46,500 bases of DNA from the NCBI GenBank assembly GCA_001417715.1, contig BBRT01000129.1, positions 1 to 46,500 on the forward strand. The letters are read 5' to 3'. Source of the DNA: Candidatus Symbiothrix dinenymphae. GTDB lineage: Bacteria; Bacteroidota; Bacteroidia; Bacteroidales; Azobacteroidaceae. The notes under the pieces were generated by a model. It was not told the DNA's origin and made no database searches. It was given only the letters and a program-made list of their open reading frames with translations. Shown piece by piece: positions 17,913 to 27,105 of the stretch; position 1 is the first letter of the stretch; each line of letters starts with the position of its first letter. A program made the translations under genes and the position numbers.

Positions 17913-19247
17913 TTATTTTATTATTTCTTTTAAAACACTCAAATCCAAAGGCTGTATATAGCCATCTATCACTTTCGGGTCACTCAAATATTTATCCCTA
18001 ATCATATACTCCAAATCATCTTCAGTGCGCGCAATCGAAAAATTTTTGACAGAACCATCAAATGGTGGCACCAATGGCACGCTACATAAACCTGCTCCAT
18101 GCTCATCTACCGGCTCATAAAACAAAAAATTGACCCCTGCCATTAACGCTTCAAGAAACGTAGTAGATGTAGCACCTATAACCAGCGAAGATTGATTTAA
18201 AGAGGCTAAAAGCGGCTCTTTGTCCATTTTATAAAAATTTTGGTCAAGAAAACCATAAACCCACTCCTTGTCCATCGAAGGATGAGGGCGAAAACGCGCA
18301 TGTTTTACGCCGAATTTCATTAGCACATTTTGCACCTGATATAAATATAAAACAACCATGCTTCTATCTATCAATCGAGGGGTATCCCATTGACACTGAA
18401 TCATTAAATTAGAAGCGCATGGCAGAACCAATACGTTTTCTAAAGAGTTTCGTAATCCATCATTAGACACTTCGGTGTTAATGTACTTATGACAACCGAT
18501 AACCTTTATTTTGTCAGGCTCAAATCCGATATTAATATAGTTTTGTTTCATCCTTTCGCCCCACACCATCAAATAATCAGTTGCATTATCAAACTCTGTA
18601 TATATTGCCGGCAAGCCATGTACATAATATATTGAAGGACGCTCCAATTTCTTAAACAAATCAATCAAATATCTACTTTCAAAACCTCAGTCTGAATATA
18701 AAAACAAAGCTCTTATATCATGTTTGATAAAAGAATTAAGTATTTTGGGTTGGAGCTTTTCCAACCGGTAAAACAGGTCTTTATTATAGATATCAATAAA
18801 TTTGCCATTACAAACACTACCCTGTATCCTTCTACGAAGCATCAGACTTTCTTTATCGCCTATAATCTGCTTTCGCCCATACGGACTAAAAATAAAAGAA
18901 AGCGCATTATAGCCTAAATTTGCGAGTTGTGAGATGTCGGGAAATCCTGCCCAACCCAGCAAGATGTTTTTGGTGCCGGGAGTCGTTTTTATTTTACCAT
19001 AGAGCGCATTTATAGTTTGTAGTTCGATAACAATATTCCGTTTCAATAACTGTTTCAACGGCAGTTTCAACAACTGTTTCAACGACCGCTGCTCCCAACT
19101 ATATGGCAGTTTATAATAGAGTTCAGATGTATGTTCTCCATAATTATAAATAAACAAATCCAATGCGTTTTGAAAAAAACCGACATACTTCTTCACAACC
19201 TCATCAGTTGCATGCTCTTTCAAATAATTAACCAAATATCTTTCCAT
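17913..19247 (-). pseudogene. Glycosyltransferase-like gene interrupted by an in-frame TGA
   Basis: Two open readings, 19247-18687 (186 residues) and 18686-17913, are in the same frame and separated only by TGA at 18687-18689. The junction reads FLYSD-stop-GFESRYLIDLFKKLE, and the second part's apparent start is a TTG within conserved sequence. Together they give a protein of 444 codons. The C-terminal half looks GT-B-like (IYYVHGLPAIY, IKVIGCHKYINTE, FRPHPSMDKEW, GATSTTFLEALMAGVNFLFYEP), reminiscent of polysialyltransferase or CDP-glycerol-transferase type enzymes. A nonsense mutation is the simplest reading. Other genes here use TGA as a normal stop, so recoding is unlikely. Confidence 0.85.
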
Positions 19248-19248
19248 T

Positions 19249-20148
19249 TTATTCTGTATTTTTATTGTCTTGACAAATGATATAATTGCCTCGTGTCAAA
19301 AAAATATTCTCTCCTGTTTGCCATTCATGGTCAAAACCATTGGAATTGTTGTAGAACGCTCTACTACAGCCAACTTTATATCGGTCGTGCAACTCAACAA
19401 TGATTGATTTCACATTCTTAATCCACGCTGCACTACTCTCAAACACCTCTTTTTCGGCACCTTCGATGTCCATTTTAAGAATGTCAACAGTTTGAATGTT
19501 ATAGTCTTCAAATATCTTGTCAATCGTAATTGTTTTCGTCAGATGTTCTTTGATAACGGAAACATTTAGTTGCTCCCGGTCACTATCTGCACCAACCATA
19601 AAAGCGGAACTATTTATGCCCGGATTAAACAAATTCAACTCTGTGATAGTATCCCAAAGGGCAGCTTGCAGAGGGATGACGTTAGAGTAATTCTTCGTGT
19701 TTTGCACCAACAACTTATAGTTTGCCAATTCGGGTTCGATGGCTATTATAGTTGCAGTAGGATAACGATTGGCAAAATAAACGCTGGCAAGCCCCATATT
19801 TGCTCCGGCATCAATAATCCAAACCGGTGGTGTTTCAACCGAAATATCATACACTCCGCCACAAAATATTTCAACATACAACTCTTCGTCCGATGTTTTT
19901 TCTCTGCTAAAAAGAGGATTCCTTCGGATGTAAAGCGGAAACAAACAATCTTTACGAGTAATTTCTACCATTTTGCCCCCCCCCCCCCAACTAATTGATT
20001 TACAGCACTTTACTGGCACAAAATGCCCTGATTTGTAGAGTTGCAGTTGCCATATCAACTCCTTAATAAAGAGTTTTAAACCTGACGGAATAAAGAGGTT
20101 CAAAACACCAATCAACACTTTTTTACATGAACGCTTTTCTTTTTTCAT
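19249..20148 (-). CDS. FkbM family methyltransferase with a poly-G tract, in frame (ON)
   Basis: 299 residues. The SAM-binding region has VWIIDAGANMGLASVYFA near residue 115 and IIAIEPE. The FkbM hallmark VDILKMDIEGAEKEVFE follows near residue 220. Such enzymes methylate sugar hydroxyls. An uninterrupted run of 13 G on the coding strand (19976-19988 of the plus strand as C) sits near codon 54 and encodes WGGGG; with 13 bases the reading frame is open end to end. A change of one or two bases would truncate the protein before the catalytic domain. So this is a phase-variable O-methyltransferase, ON in this sequence. Confidence 0.92.
   Translation of the reverse strand: MKKEKRSCKKVLIGVLNLFIPSGLKLFIKELIWQLQLYKSGHFVPVKCCKSISWGGGGKMVEITRKDCLFPLYIRRNPLFSREKTSDEELYVEIFCGGVYDISVETPPVWIIDAGANMGLASVYFANRYPTATIIAIEPELANYKLLVQNTKNYSNVIPLQAALWDTITELNLFNPGINSSAFMVGADSDREQLNVSVIKEHLTKTITIDKIFEDYNIQTVDILKMDIEGAEKEVFESSAAWIKNVKSIIVELHDRYKVGCSRAFYNNSNGFDHEWQTGENIFLTRGNYIICQDNKNTE
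19976..19988. repeat. Homopolymer C13 (G13 on coding strand) in the FkbM gene
   Basis: Thirteen C in the plus strand, inside the FkbM coding sequence and before its catalytic domain. The flanks on the coding strand (TAGTT before, CAA after) match those of the tract at 27091-27103. Confidence 0.97.
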
Positions 20149-20166
20149 TTTTTTTTATGTTTTTTT

Positions 20167-21126
20167 TTATACGGGTTTATTGTATTTTTTTTTTCCCCTA
20201 ATAATTCCTCGTCTAAAATAGGGTGGTAGCAATTTATCAAACACAAAGAACATGTATCCATCTGAAAACTCTACATCAAAGTTCAACTCGGTAAGTATTT
20301 CATTCAACTTTTCTGCATCAGATTGTCTATGATATGTGCAACAAGCAAGAGATATTTCTAAATTCTCAGACAGAATACTTCTACTTGAATTAACCACCGA
20401 TGTTTCATAACCTTCAATATCCATTTTGATAAATAATGAAGACGATAATTCCGATTTCAATAAAGACGACAATGTGATTGTAGATTCGGTATCCACATCG
20501 GCAATCAATTTATTAATTATCTCAACCTTGTTTTTATATGGTTCAAATGTTGCTTTCAAAGCCTCTATCCATACGACATCGGATTCAATCAGATACAGTT
20601 TTTTTACTTTATCAATCGCATTTAATGCAAAAAGGGCTTCAGCACACCCAATATCCAAGAGGACATCGCCTTCTTTCACACAAAAAGTATCGGTTTCATA
20701 TTGATGAGGTGCTTTTTCTTTATATCCTCCACCCAAAATATTTTCATTTTCAATAAAATCTTTATACGTGGCAGCAGCACCTTCCTCTGTCCATGTTTTT
20801 GGAAAATACAGTTTTCGGTTGTTGTGCACGACGTAAGGTAAATTTCGTTTGCTGTCATATCCTGATTGGATATTTTCGAGCCTCTTCAGCTGCTTGTATG
20901 GAAAAACTAAATGCTCATCCGGATGGGTTCGTAAATAGGATAATTCCTTTTCAAAATTGCTTGCCAATTCCGGGTATTCGGCAAAATAACTAAAACAATT
21001 GAGTTTAGCTTCTAAATCGGAAACTTGCCTGTTTAGTTTATCAATTTCATGCAACGCTGTACGAAAATCATAATTCAGTAAAGAATATAAATTGCGTAAG
21101 GGGATAAACTTAAATAATTTATTCAT
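20167..21126 (-). CDS. FkbM family methyltransferase (second copy)
   Basis: 319 residues. An N-terminal helical segment (LHEIDKLNRQVSDLEAKLN) looks like a short coiled coil. The catalytic domain has DVLLDIGCAEALFALNA near residue 155, LYLIESDVVWIEAL, and the FkbM block SSLFIKMDIEGYETSVVNSS. It is shorter at the catalytic core than its neighbour and differs in sequence, so it probably methylates another position. An A10 run near its 3' end affects only the last few residues. It has its own promoter at 21157-21185 and is followed after 18 bases by the poly-G FkbM gene. Confidence 0.87.
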   Translation of the reverse strand: MNKLFKFIPLRNLYSLLNYDFRTALHEIDKLNRQVSDLEAKLNCFSYFAEYPELASNFEKELSYLRTHPDEHLVFPYKQLKRLENIQSGYDSKRNLPYVVHNNRKLYFPKTWTEEGAAATYKDFIENENILGGGYKEKAPHQYETDTFCVKEGDVLLDIGCAEALFALNAIDKVKKLYLIESDVVWIEALKATFEPYKNKVEIINKLIADVDTESTITLSSLLKSELSSSLFIKMDIEGYETSVVNSSRSILSENLEISLACCTYHRQSDAEKLNEILTELNFDVEFSDGYMFFVFDKLLPPYFRRGIIRGKKKYNKPV

Positions 21127-21156
21127 TTTATTCGTTATTTATAAATATTTCGCCTG

Positions 21157-21185
21157 CAAAGGTACTGTTTTTTTTTAATTAGCAA
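21157..21185 (-). promoter_or_regulatory. Bacteroidetes-type promoter for the FkbM pair
   Basis: Minus strand: TTG (21183-21185), 18 bases including a T-rich run, TACCTTTG (21157-21164). The flanking TTGCTAATT matches the start of the promoters at 12550-12579 and 25069-25098. The remaining gap to the flippase gene (21186-21331) shows no other feature. Confidence 0.65.
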
Positions 21186-21331
21186 TGCTTTTTTTTTAAT
21201 TAGGTGCCAACCAATAAGTATATACCCTATTTTTGAATCGTTTGACTCCTTCCGCAAGAGCAAAGGGAAAGAAAACCGGAATTATTACACTTACTAATGG
21301 ATTTTTCATACTTTTATTGCAAACAATTTTT

Positions 21332-23635
21332 TCATCTTATTAATTCTCTCACCGTAGAAGGATCTCGAATATACTCAAAACCAAACAAATGTCCAATAAA
21401 ATTTTTCTGTTCCCGAGTAATTTCTAAAGAATAATTTTCAAATAGTTTCGTTATCTTTGAACGAAAATCAGCTGTTTCTTGCCATTGCTCCTGAGTTATT
21501 GAATTTATCTCTTCTTTACTTACAGTAATATCAAATTCGATAATCTGCGGAAATATATAATGTGGCTTATTTAAATAGAGACAATATCCGATATGCGTAC
21601 CAATATCATTCGAAATGGTCATATCCGCCAATTCGATAATTGATTTAAGTCTTGGTAGAAAATTAGTATTATAGACGTGTCCTGCTGTAACTATTTTATA
21701 TCCCTTATCTGTATAAAATTTATCTCTACCCAAATTTATATCTTTCCAATACATACAAACCAATACCGTATCAAATTCCGATTTAATTGATTCAATATAA
21801 TTGACAAATAGACTGATATCGTAATTTCGAATAGCACCAACTATAGAATGGCATGGAAATACCAATAAAACTCTGCCTAATTTTTTCTTTAATTCAATAA
21901 AAGCGACATCTTCCAATAATGGTTTAGCATAATGTATATAAGGTCCTATCTTAATTGAATCGATGCCTTTTTCTTTTAACAAATCCCCCCGATAATCACC
22001 AAAAGTGATGACTTTATTTAAATCGGGGGCAGGTAAATGTCTTAGTGCGACAAAAGAGCTATAGCAAAAACCATGTTCACATGAAATTTTTGGATTTATT
22101 GGCATTTGAGCATAGTCCTGAAGCACTTGAAAAAAACCATAGAAATTGCAATCCAGTTGATAATGAAATCGAACAAACTCCTGCGGAGTTGATAGCTCTG
22201 TATATTGAAAAATATCCACATTTCTTTGATTATTATAGAAGAGGGCATACTTTTTCTGATTTGCTTTATTCTTTATCTCTACGCGTCTAAAATAAATTTG
22301 TGAAAGCAGAGCGTTTTTTAACATTAAATTACGAATTAACTGTTTCAATCGTTTCAAATTAAACTTAACATATTTATTAGAATAAATAAATATCAAAAAG
22401 AAAATTAAAAAATTTGTAAACAATGCTATGTATGCAGTATACATTGCTCCAAAACGAGTGAAAGCAAATGATAACAATAAATGAAAAATCGAAACTGATA
22501 CGGTTATACTCATGATTTTTTTTGTTTTTTTGTAGAAAAACAAAAAATTCACGAACAGAAGGTATAAACACTGGAAAAAACCTGCTGCAACTAAAGGAAA
22601 TAAATATTTGATGGATGGGCTATATTGAGAGAAAAAGACCGGAATAAGGGAATAGCAACCCACCCAAATAATAAATGACACAACCAAAAAGAATACAGAC
22701 ATCATTTTAATTTGTTTTCTTAATCGATGCTTAACCTCACTTTCGTTACCATCAATATTAGATAAACTTTTAAAGAGATAAACAGAATTTGTAGCGTTAA
22801 AGGCCGTCCCAATCATTAATATGATATTATTCACATTGTACGCAAAACCAAAATAGCCCACTTGTGTGACACCTAAAAATGCATTAATGATATTTCTATC
22901 CAAACTCTGCCTAATCCAGAACGATATAAGGTGAGGCACAAGCGGCAAACCATACGATAGCGCATCTTTAATGATTTTTCCGGTTGGTTTTATCCGTGTT
23001 ATATAGCCATCTTTAATAAGTAACAAAACAGAAACGACAAAGAATAGACCTGCTATTAGGAGCTGGGAATAGACTCTCCCCAACCAACTCATATTGAGTT
23101 GAATCACAAAAAATAAAGCTAATACACCACTCAATAAGACAATTCCAACAGTTAAAATACCATACCGAACCGGCTTTTCTTCTAAACGCCAAGTTTCTAA
23201 TCTTAAAGTTATAAAAATTTGAAAGAAACAGATTACAAGTCCAAGCAACTGATATTCAGGAGCAACTCCAATAAATTCAAAAGAAACACTCGAAAAGCAA
23301 AGAATGAGCACAAAAAAAAGTAGAGATACAGCGGATGATACAAGTAAAACGCTGCTCATAATCCGTTGCAAAGTTTCTTTCGGTGCTGTAAAATATGAAC
23401 GTGTAAAATAAGCATTTGTGGTTAGAGGAATTAAAATCGAAAATATCGTCGTAATGGTTGCAAATAAACTAAGATAGCCGTATTCAGCTGGAGCAATATA
23501 TTGGGCGAAAACAAGCAACAGTAAAAAAGAGATTCCACTATTCAAAAATGAAAAGAATGCGAATAGAGATCCATGTCTAAATTGTTTGTTATTTAGTAGC
23601 TTAGTCATACTCTCTGTAGTATTTTTTATTTGCAT
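21332..23635 (-). CDS. Wzx-like flippase fused to a GT-B-like C-terminal domain
   Basis: 767 residues. Residues 1 to about 435 form a polysaccharide flippase (MATE/MVF superfamily): opening FRHGSLFAFFSFLNSGISF, AEYGYLSLFATITTIFSILIPL, LSYGLPLVPHLISFWIRQSLDRNIIN and VGYFGFAYNVNN, with about 12-14 hydrophobic helices. Residues 440-767 are soluble, with KISCEHGFCYSSF, VITFGDYRGDLLKEKG, LVFPCHSIVGAIRNYD and ISNDIGTHIGYCLYLNKPHYIF, resembling the C-terminal half of GT-B transferases such as polysialyl- or glycerophosphotransferases. I cannot assign the domain precisely. Flippases are usually about 430-500 residues, so this is a true fusion in one open frame and could couple last-step transfer to export. 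An alternative start is at 23608. Confidence 0.85.
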   Translation of the reverse strand: MQIKNTTESMTKLLNNKQFRHGSLFAFFSFLNSGISFLLLLVFAQYIAPAEYGYLSLFATITTIFSILIPLTTNAYFTRSYFTAPKETLQRIMSSVLLVSSAVSLLFFVLILCFSSVSFEFIGVAPEYQLLGLVICFFQIFITLRLETWRLEEKPVRYGILTVGIVLLSGVLALFFVIQLNMSWLGRVYSQLLIAGLFFVVSVLLLIKDGYITRIKPTGKIIKDALSYGLPLVPHLISFWIRQSLDRNIINAFLGVTQVGYFGFAYNVNNIILMIGTAFNATNSVYLFKSLSNIDGNESEVKHRLRKQIKMMSVFFLVVSFIIWVGCYSLIPVFFSQYSPSIKYLFPLVAAGFFQCLYLLFVNFLFFYKKTKKIMSITVSVSIFHLLLSFAFTRFGAMYTAYIALFTNFLIFFLIFIYSNKYVKFNLKRLKQLIRNLMLKNALLSQIYFRRVEIKNKANQKKYALFYNNQRNVDIFQYTELSTPQEFVRFHYQLDCNFYGFFQVLQDYAQMPINPKISCEHGFCYSSFVALRHLPAPDLNKVITFGDYRGDLLKEKGIDSIKIGPYIHYAKPLLEDVAFIELKKKLGRVLLVFPCHSIVGAIRNYDISLFVNYIESIKSEFDTVLVCMYWKDINLGRDKFYTDKGYKIVTAGHVYNTNFLPRLKSIIELADMTISNDIGTHIGYCLYLNKPHYIFPQIIEFDITVSKEEINSITQEQWQETADFRSKITKLFENYSLEITREQKNFIGHLFGFEYIRDPSTVRELIR

Positions 23636-23739
23636 AATTACTCTATTAATTTTTTATGGGGACTTCTAAAAATACCAAATTTACATTTTGATTTTACAAC
23701 AGAGCCGAAGTCCGTTTAAACTCTATTCAAAATCGGGGG

Positions 23740-23770
23740 CAAAGTTAGGCATTTTTTTTATTCAATCCAA
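23740..23770 (-). promoter_or_regulatory. Bacteroidetes-type promoter for the flippase gene
   Basis: Minus strand TTG (23768-23770), 20 bases, TAACTTTG (23740-23747), about 105 bases before the flippase start. Confidence 0.55.
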
Positions 23771-23852
23771 CCATTTTCGCTGTTTTTTTTTCAACTATTT
23801 TGGGCATATTGGAACATCTGATTGCCTAAACCATTCCAAATAATTACAACAT

Positions 23853-24989
23853 TCATTTTTCTATAGCTTCTTTTATTTGCCAATAACCACCTTTATTGTC
23901 GCCTTTTCTCTCCAAAATCCCCTCCAATTTTAATTTGTTGGTATTATTTATTATTGCTCTGCGCGAAATACCTATCTTTTTTGATAATTCACCCAAAGAT
24001 ATGGTTGGTCTAATTTTTATTTCCAATAAAATGTTTTTCATGTTTTCAGAAAAATTATTGGTGAAGTCATTGGTGAAGTCATTGGTGAAGTCATTGGTGA
24101 AGTCATTGGTGAAGTTACCGGCATCGCCCAACTCAACAACCTCATTTTCAGCATAATTATCATCTCTCCATATCAATGTTCTAAAAAACTCGTCCTGCTC
24201 AAATTCAGGCTCTTTAAGTCCCAATGCTTTGCAGTGTTTGACAATATCGCGTGTACCTGTTCCCATTCGTTCAATTGTGCCGTTCAAGTACATTGGTTCT
24301 GCAAGTAAAGGATTTACAGGCATCGAATTGTGCACCTTCTTCAATTTATCAATAGTCATTCCAAACGGCAAATGACCCGGATTCCATACTTCTAAGCGGT
24401 CGCGAAACAGCATGACCTGTACACTCGCATTACTTGTATAATCGCGGTGCGCAACAGCATTTACAATAGCTTCGGTAATTGCTTCGATAGGTAATTCATA
24501 TTGAACATCTACTTCAACGCCTTTGTTCCGTGTACCTGTTTTCGATCTAATATTTGAAAGCACAAACTGTAGAGCTTGATTAACTAACTGAAATACATCG
24601 CCTTTATACACCTGATACGACAGAATCGGTTTTGTTACTTCATTTCCGGGAAACAAACCACACCTGATTTCAGAAGTTATAAAGAACTTCTGGGGATTTT
24701 CGCCGAAAAGCAAAATAGCAGCATTGGTAATACGTTTGCCGTCAATCAAATTCAAGTGCGACAAAATAGTTTTGGCTTCGGTATCTTCCGGAAACGGAAA
24801 AGCACGTTTACGATGCGCGATATATACAAAATTTCTAATTTTTTCCTCGTCCAAATCGTCAAGCGTTGCCCTTTGATTGAAAGTGGCATCGAAAGGCAAT
24901 GTGCGAATGATTTCATTTTCTTCTAAATAACGAATGAGCGAATTGTAAACAGAAATTCGCAAATCCAAAATATTCTCAAATTTCGGCAT
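23853..24989 (-). CDS. AlbA_2-family type ATP-binding/winged-helix protein with FTND repeats
   Basis: 378 residues. The usual N-terminal AlbA_2 domain is missing: the protein opens MPKFENILDLRISVYNSL and enters the middle part (TNAAILLFGENPQKFF). The HATPase_c_4-type module has LPIEAITEAIVNAVAHRDY, LEVWNPGHLPFGMTID and IERMGTGTRDIVKHC. A tetrapeptide repeat (FTND four times, then FTNN) lies at about residues 290-312. A C-terminal winged helix (LGELSKKIGISRRAIINNTNKLKLEGILERKG...GGYWQI) follows. Such proteins are often annotated as RecG-like or transcriptional regulators, with unproven function. It has its own promoter and lies between PseI and the flippase gene. Confidence 0.88.
   Translation of the reverse strand: MPKFENILDLRISVYNSLIRYLEENEIIRTLPFDATFNQRATLDDLDEEKIRNFVYIAHRKRAFPFPEDTEAKTILSHLNLIDGKRITNAAILLFGENPQKFFITSEIRCGLFPGNEVTKPILSYQVYKGDVFQLVNQALQFVLSNIRSKTGTRNKGVEVDVQYELPIEAITEAIVNAVAHRDYTSNASVQVMLFRDRLEVWNPGHLPFGMTIDKLKKVHNSMPVNPLLAEPMYLNGTIERMGTGTRDIVKHCKALGLKEPEFEQDEFFRTLIWRDDNYAENEVVELGDAGNFTNDFTNDFTNDFTNDFTNNFSENMKNILLEIKIRPTISLGELSKKIGISRRAIINNTNKLKLEGILERKGDNKGGYWQIKEAIEK
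24061..24108. repeat. 12-base repeat GTGAAGTCATTG, 4 perfect units
   Basis: Four perfect units with a degenerate unit on each side (to about 24120). The unit length is a multiple of three, so copy-number change would lengthen or shorten the linker before the winged helix without a frameshift. Confidence 0.95.
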
Positions 24990-25068
24990 TGCTAATTAAA
25001 TATAGATAGCGTTCCGTTTCTATGATGCATGAGCAACAGAAAGGACAATTCATAAGCTTTTTTGGTTG

Positions 25069-25098
25069 CAAAGATACAAATATATATTTAATTAGCAA
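25069..25098 (-). promoter_or_regulatory. Bacteroidetes-type promoter for the AlbA_2-type gene
   Basis: Minus strand TTG (25096-25098), 19 bases, TATCTTTG (25069-25076). It is identical over 31 bases to the promoter at 12550-12579. It lies directly after the PseI stop codon. Confidence 0.7.
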
Positions 25099-25103
25099 CG
25101 CCA

Positions 25104-26111
25104 TTATTTTATCAACCCTAATTGAAACCGCTCTCCCTTCGCTACACTCTTATTGACCTGTTTGCCCAAAATTTCTTTGTAATATTTCGGATGCAATCCA
25201 AAGCCCGGACGGATAGACCTCACAGTTTCTTTTGTTATCGTATCACCCTGCTTCATGTCTTTTACGACATATAAAGAACGGCTAAAATCCAATCCTTTCG
25301 CTTGTTTAGGAGTCAAGGTATAATCCACTACGCCTGTCGCTTTTTCGGCATCGCGAACTGCTTTTACCATAGCGGTAAACTCCGCTTCATCCATTGAAAA
25401 TTCCGCATCCGGACCTCCAATGGATTTGTTCAGGATAAAATGTTTTTCAATCACTGTGGCACCGAAAGCAACCGATAAAACCGGAACAGTGATACCTAAT
25501 GTGTGGTCAGACAAACCCACTTTCGTCCCAAAATCTTTGGCTAATTGAGCAATCATAATCAAGTTTGCCTCATCCACCGGAGCCGGATAAGCGGACGTAC
25601 ACTTCAATAACGTAATATCATTATTCCCGGCTTGTCGGCATGTATCCACAGCCAACTTTATAGCCTCATAATCGGCAACACCGGTTGACATAATTATTGG
25701 TTTCTTTTTTGATGCAACATATTCGATAAGCGGAATATCTGTAATTTCAAACGACGCTATTTTATAAATCGGAATATCTAAAGACTCCAAAAAGTCCACC
25801 GATGAAAAGTCAAAAGGTGTAGAGAAACAACTAAGTCCCTCCTTCTTTGCTTCCGCAAATAACCTCTCGTGCCACTCCCAAGGGGTATATGCCTCTTGGT
25901 ACAACTCGTATAAATAACGGCCGTCCCAAAGTGTTCCCTTGAGTTTGAAATCATCTGTATCACAGTCGATAGTGATAGTATCAGCCGTATAAGTTTGAAA
26001 CTTAATAGCATCCGCACCTGCCCTTTTGGCGGCTCTAATTGTCTCTAATGCAATATCAATGTTTTGCCCATGATTTGCCGACAATTCTGCAATTATAAAA
26101 ACTTTATCCAT
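25104..26111 (-). CDS. pseI: Pseudaminic acid synthase
   Basis: 335 residues, typical for the NeuB family. It condenses phosphoenolpyruvate with the 6-deoxy-diacetamido-hexose to give pseudaminic acid in the cytoplasm. Blocks pointing to PseI rather than NeuB are FIIAELSANHGQNID, TADTITIDCDTDDFKLKG, TLWDGRYLYELYQEAYTPWEWH, KIASFEITDIPLIEYV, LLKCTSAYPAP, GLSDHTLGITVP and EKHFILNKSIGGPDAEFS. The C-terminal 60 residues form the SAF/antifreeze-like domain (SIRPGFGLHPKYYKEILGK). Its start overlaps the end of the formyltransferase gene by eight bases, so the two are coupled. Confidence 0.93.
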   Translation of the reverse strand: MDKVFIIAELSANHGQNIDIALETIRAAKRAGADAIKFQTYTADTITIDCDTDDFKLKGTLWDGRYLYELYQEAYTPWEWHERLFAEAKKEGLSCFSTPFDFSSVDFLESLDIPIYKIASFEITDIPLIEYVASKKKPIIMSTGVADYEAIKLAVDTCRQAGNNDITLLKCTSAYPAPVDEANLIMIAQLAKDFGTKVGLSDHTLGITVPVLSVAFGATVIEKHFILNKSIGGPDAEFSMDEAEFTAMVKAVRDAEKATGVVDYTLTPKQAKGLDFSRSLYVVKDMKQGDTITKETVRSIRPGFGLHPKYYKEILGKQVNKSVAKGERFQLGLIK

Positions 26112-27105
26112 TTGTTAGTATGTTATTTTTTTTTAATAAGACTTCACCTTCTCTTATAATATCCAATGAAACAACTCCATTTGACGTTTTTATATATGGA
26201 ATATTATTTATGACATCTACTACATACCCATTGGGAAGACTATAATCAAATCCTAATGTAGAGTATGATATTTTATCAATTGTTATTTTTTGATTATCAA
26301 AATAAGTAAAAGCTCCCGGATAAGGAGATGCTTGTGCTCTTACCCAATTATATATCCTTTCTTTTTGCCAATCCCAATTTATTACTCCGTCGGTCGGCGA
26401 GCGTTTCCCAAAATATGTTGCCATAGAATGGTCTTGTTTAACGATACAGAAACGATTTGCCCTAAAATTGGCAAGCACCCTATCAATTAAGGGTATGTAC
26501 TCATTGCAATATTTCACAAGAATATCATTCCCCGTATCATTCGCATCAATCGGAATTTTTACCTGCTCAATGATGTCTCCCGTATCACAACCGGTATCTA
26601 TTAGATGCGCCGTTATCCCTGTTTCCGTTTCATTGTTAATGATAGACCAAACATGAGGTGTTCTGCCTCTATATTTAGGAAGGATGGAGCCATGTATATT
26701 AAACGCTAACTCCTTTGCTATTGCTATAATATCGGATTCAACTATGAACAAATAATTTATAGACACCAAAACATTTGTGCGTCTCCCACGAATAAAATTT
26801 AACGCCCTATTATTTCGTGGATTTCCTATAAAAACATCTATTCCATTTTCATTACACAACTCAATAATATTGAAAGAGTTAGAATCAGTAAATACCATTT
26901 CAACCTTATAAAAGAGTATCAGATATTCTAATACTCTAAATCCCAAGCCACCACTACACAAAACAGATAATGTTTCATTGTATCTACTTATCGCCCCCCA
27001 ATTATTTCTGTATGCATCATTTAAACCAATTCTTGAAGTCCTCGCTTTGATAATATGCAAGCAGGGATTCAATATCGTTTTTAGCGGTTGCCCCCCCCCC
27101 CCCAA
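26104..27105 (-). CDS. Sugar N-formyltransferase-like protein starting in a poly-G tract
   Basis: Up to 333 residues, but no ATG lies in frame before the catalytic fold: the reading opens at a TTG beside the G13 tract, and the conserved fold begins near residue 45 (LSVLCSGGLGFRVLEYLI). The methionyl-tRNA-formyltransferase-like catalytic block is FNIHGSILPKYRGRTPHVW with ITAHLIDTGCDTGDII, giving the N-H-D triad used with N10-formyltetrahydrofolate. In sugar pathways such enzymes formylate an amino sugar; a 4-amino group of a Pse precursor is likely but inferred. A frame change in the tract (14 or 11 G) would fuse it to the PseH-like protein upstream. As sequenced it is probably poorly expressed or uncoupled. 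Confidence 0.82.
   Translation of the reverse strand: MGGGGQPLKTILNPCLHIIKARTSRIGLNDAYRNNWGAISRYNETLSVLCSGGLGFRVLEYLILFYKVEMVFTDSNSFNIIELCNENGIDVFIGNPRNNRALNFIRGRRTNVLVSINYLFIVESDIIAIAKELAFNIHGSILPKYRGRTPHVWSIINNETETGITAHLIDTGCDTGDIIEQVKIPIDANDTGNDILVKYCNEYIPLIDRVLANFRANRFCIVKQDHSMATYFGKRSPTDGVINWDWQKERIYNWVRAQASPYPGAFTYFDNQKITIDKISYSTLGFDYSLPNGYVVDVINNIPYIKTSNGVVSLDIIREGEVLLKKNNILTNG

Noticed and set aside
18687..18689. TGA read as selenocysteine or as a reassigned sense codon
   Set aside because: Other genes here end normally in TGA (for example the acetyltransferase ending at 33619), and glycosyltransferases are not selenoproteins; a nonsense mutation is simpler.
20185..20194. T10 run at the end of the second FkbM gene as a phase switch
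   Set aside because: It affects only the last few residues after the catalytic domain, so slippage would have little effect.
22045..22290. Plus-strand 81-codon open reading within the flippase gene
   Set aside because: It overlaps the strongly supported flippase-fusion frame on the opposite strand and has no recognisable motif.
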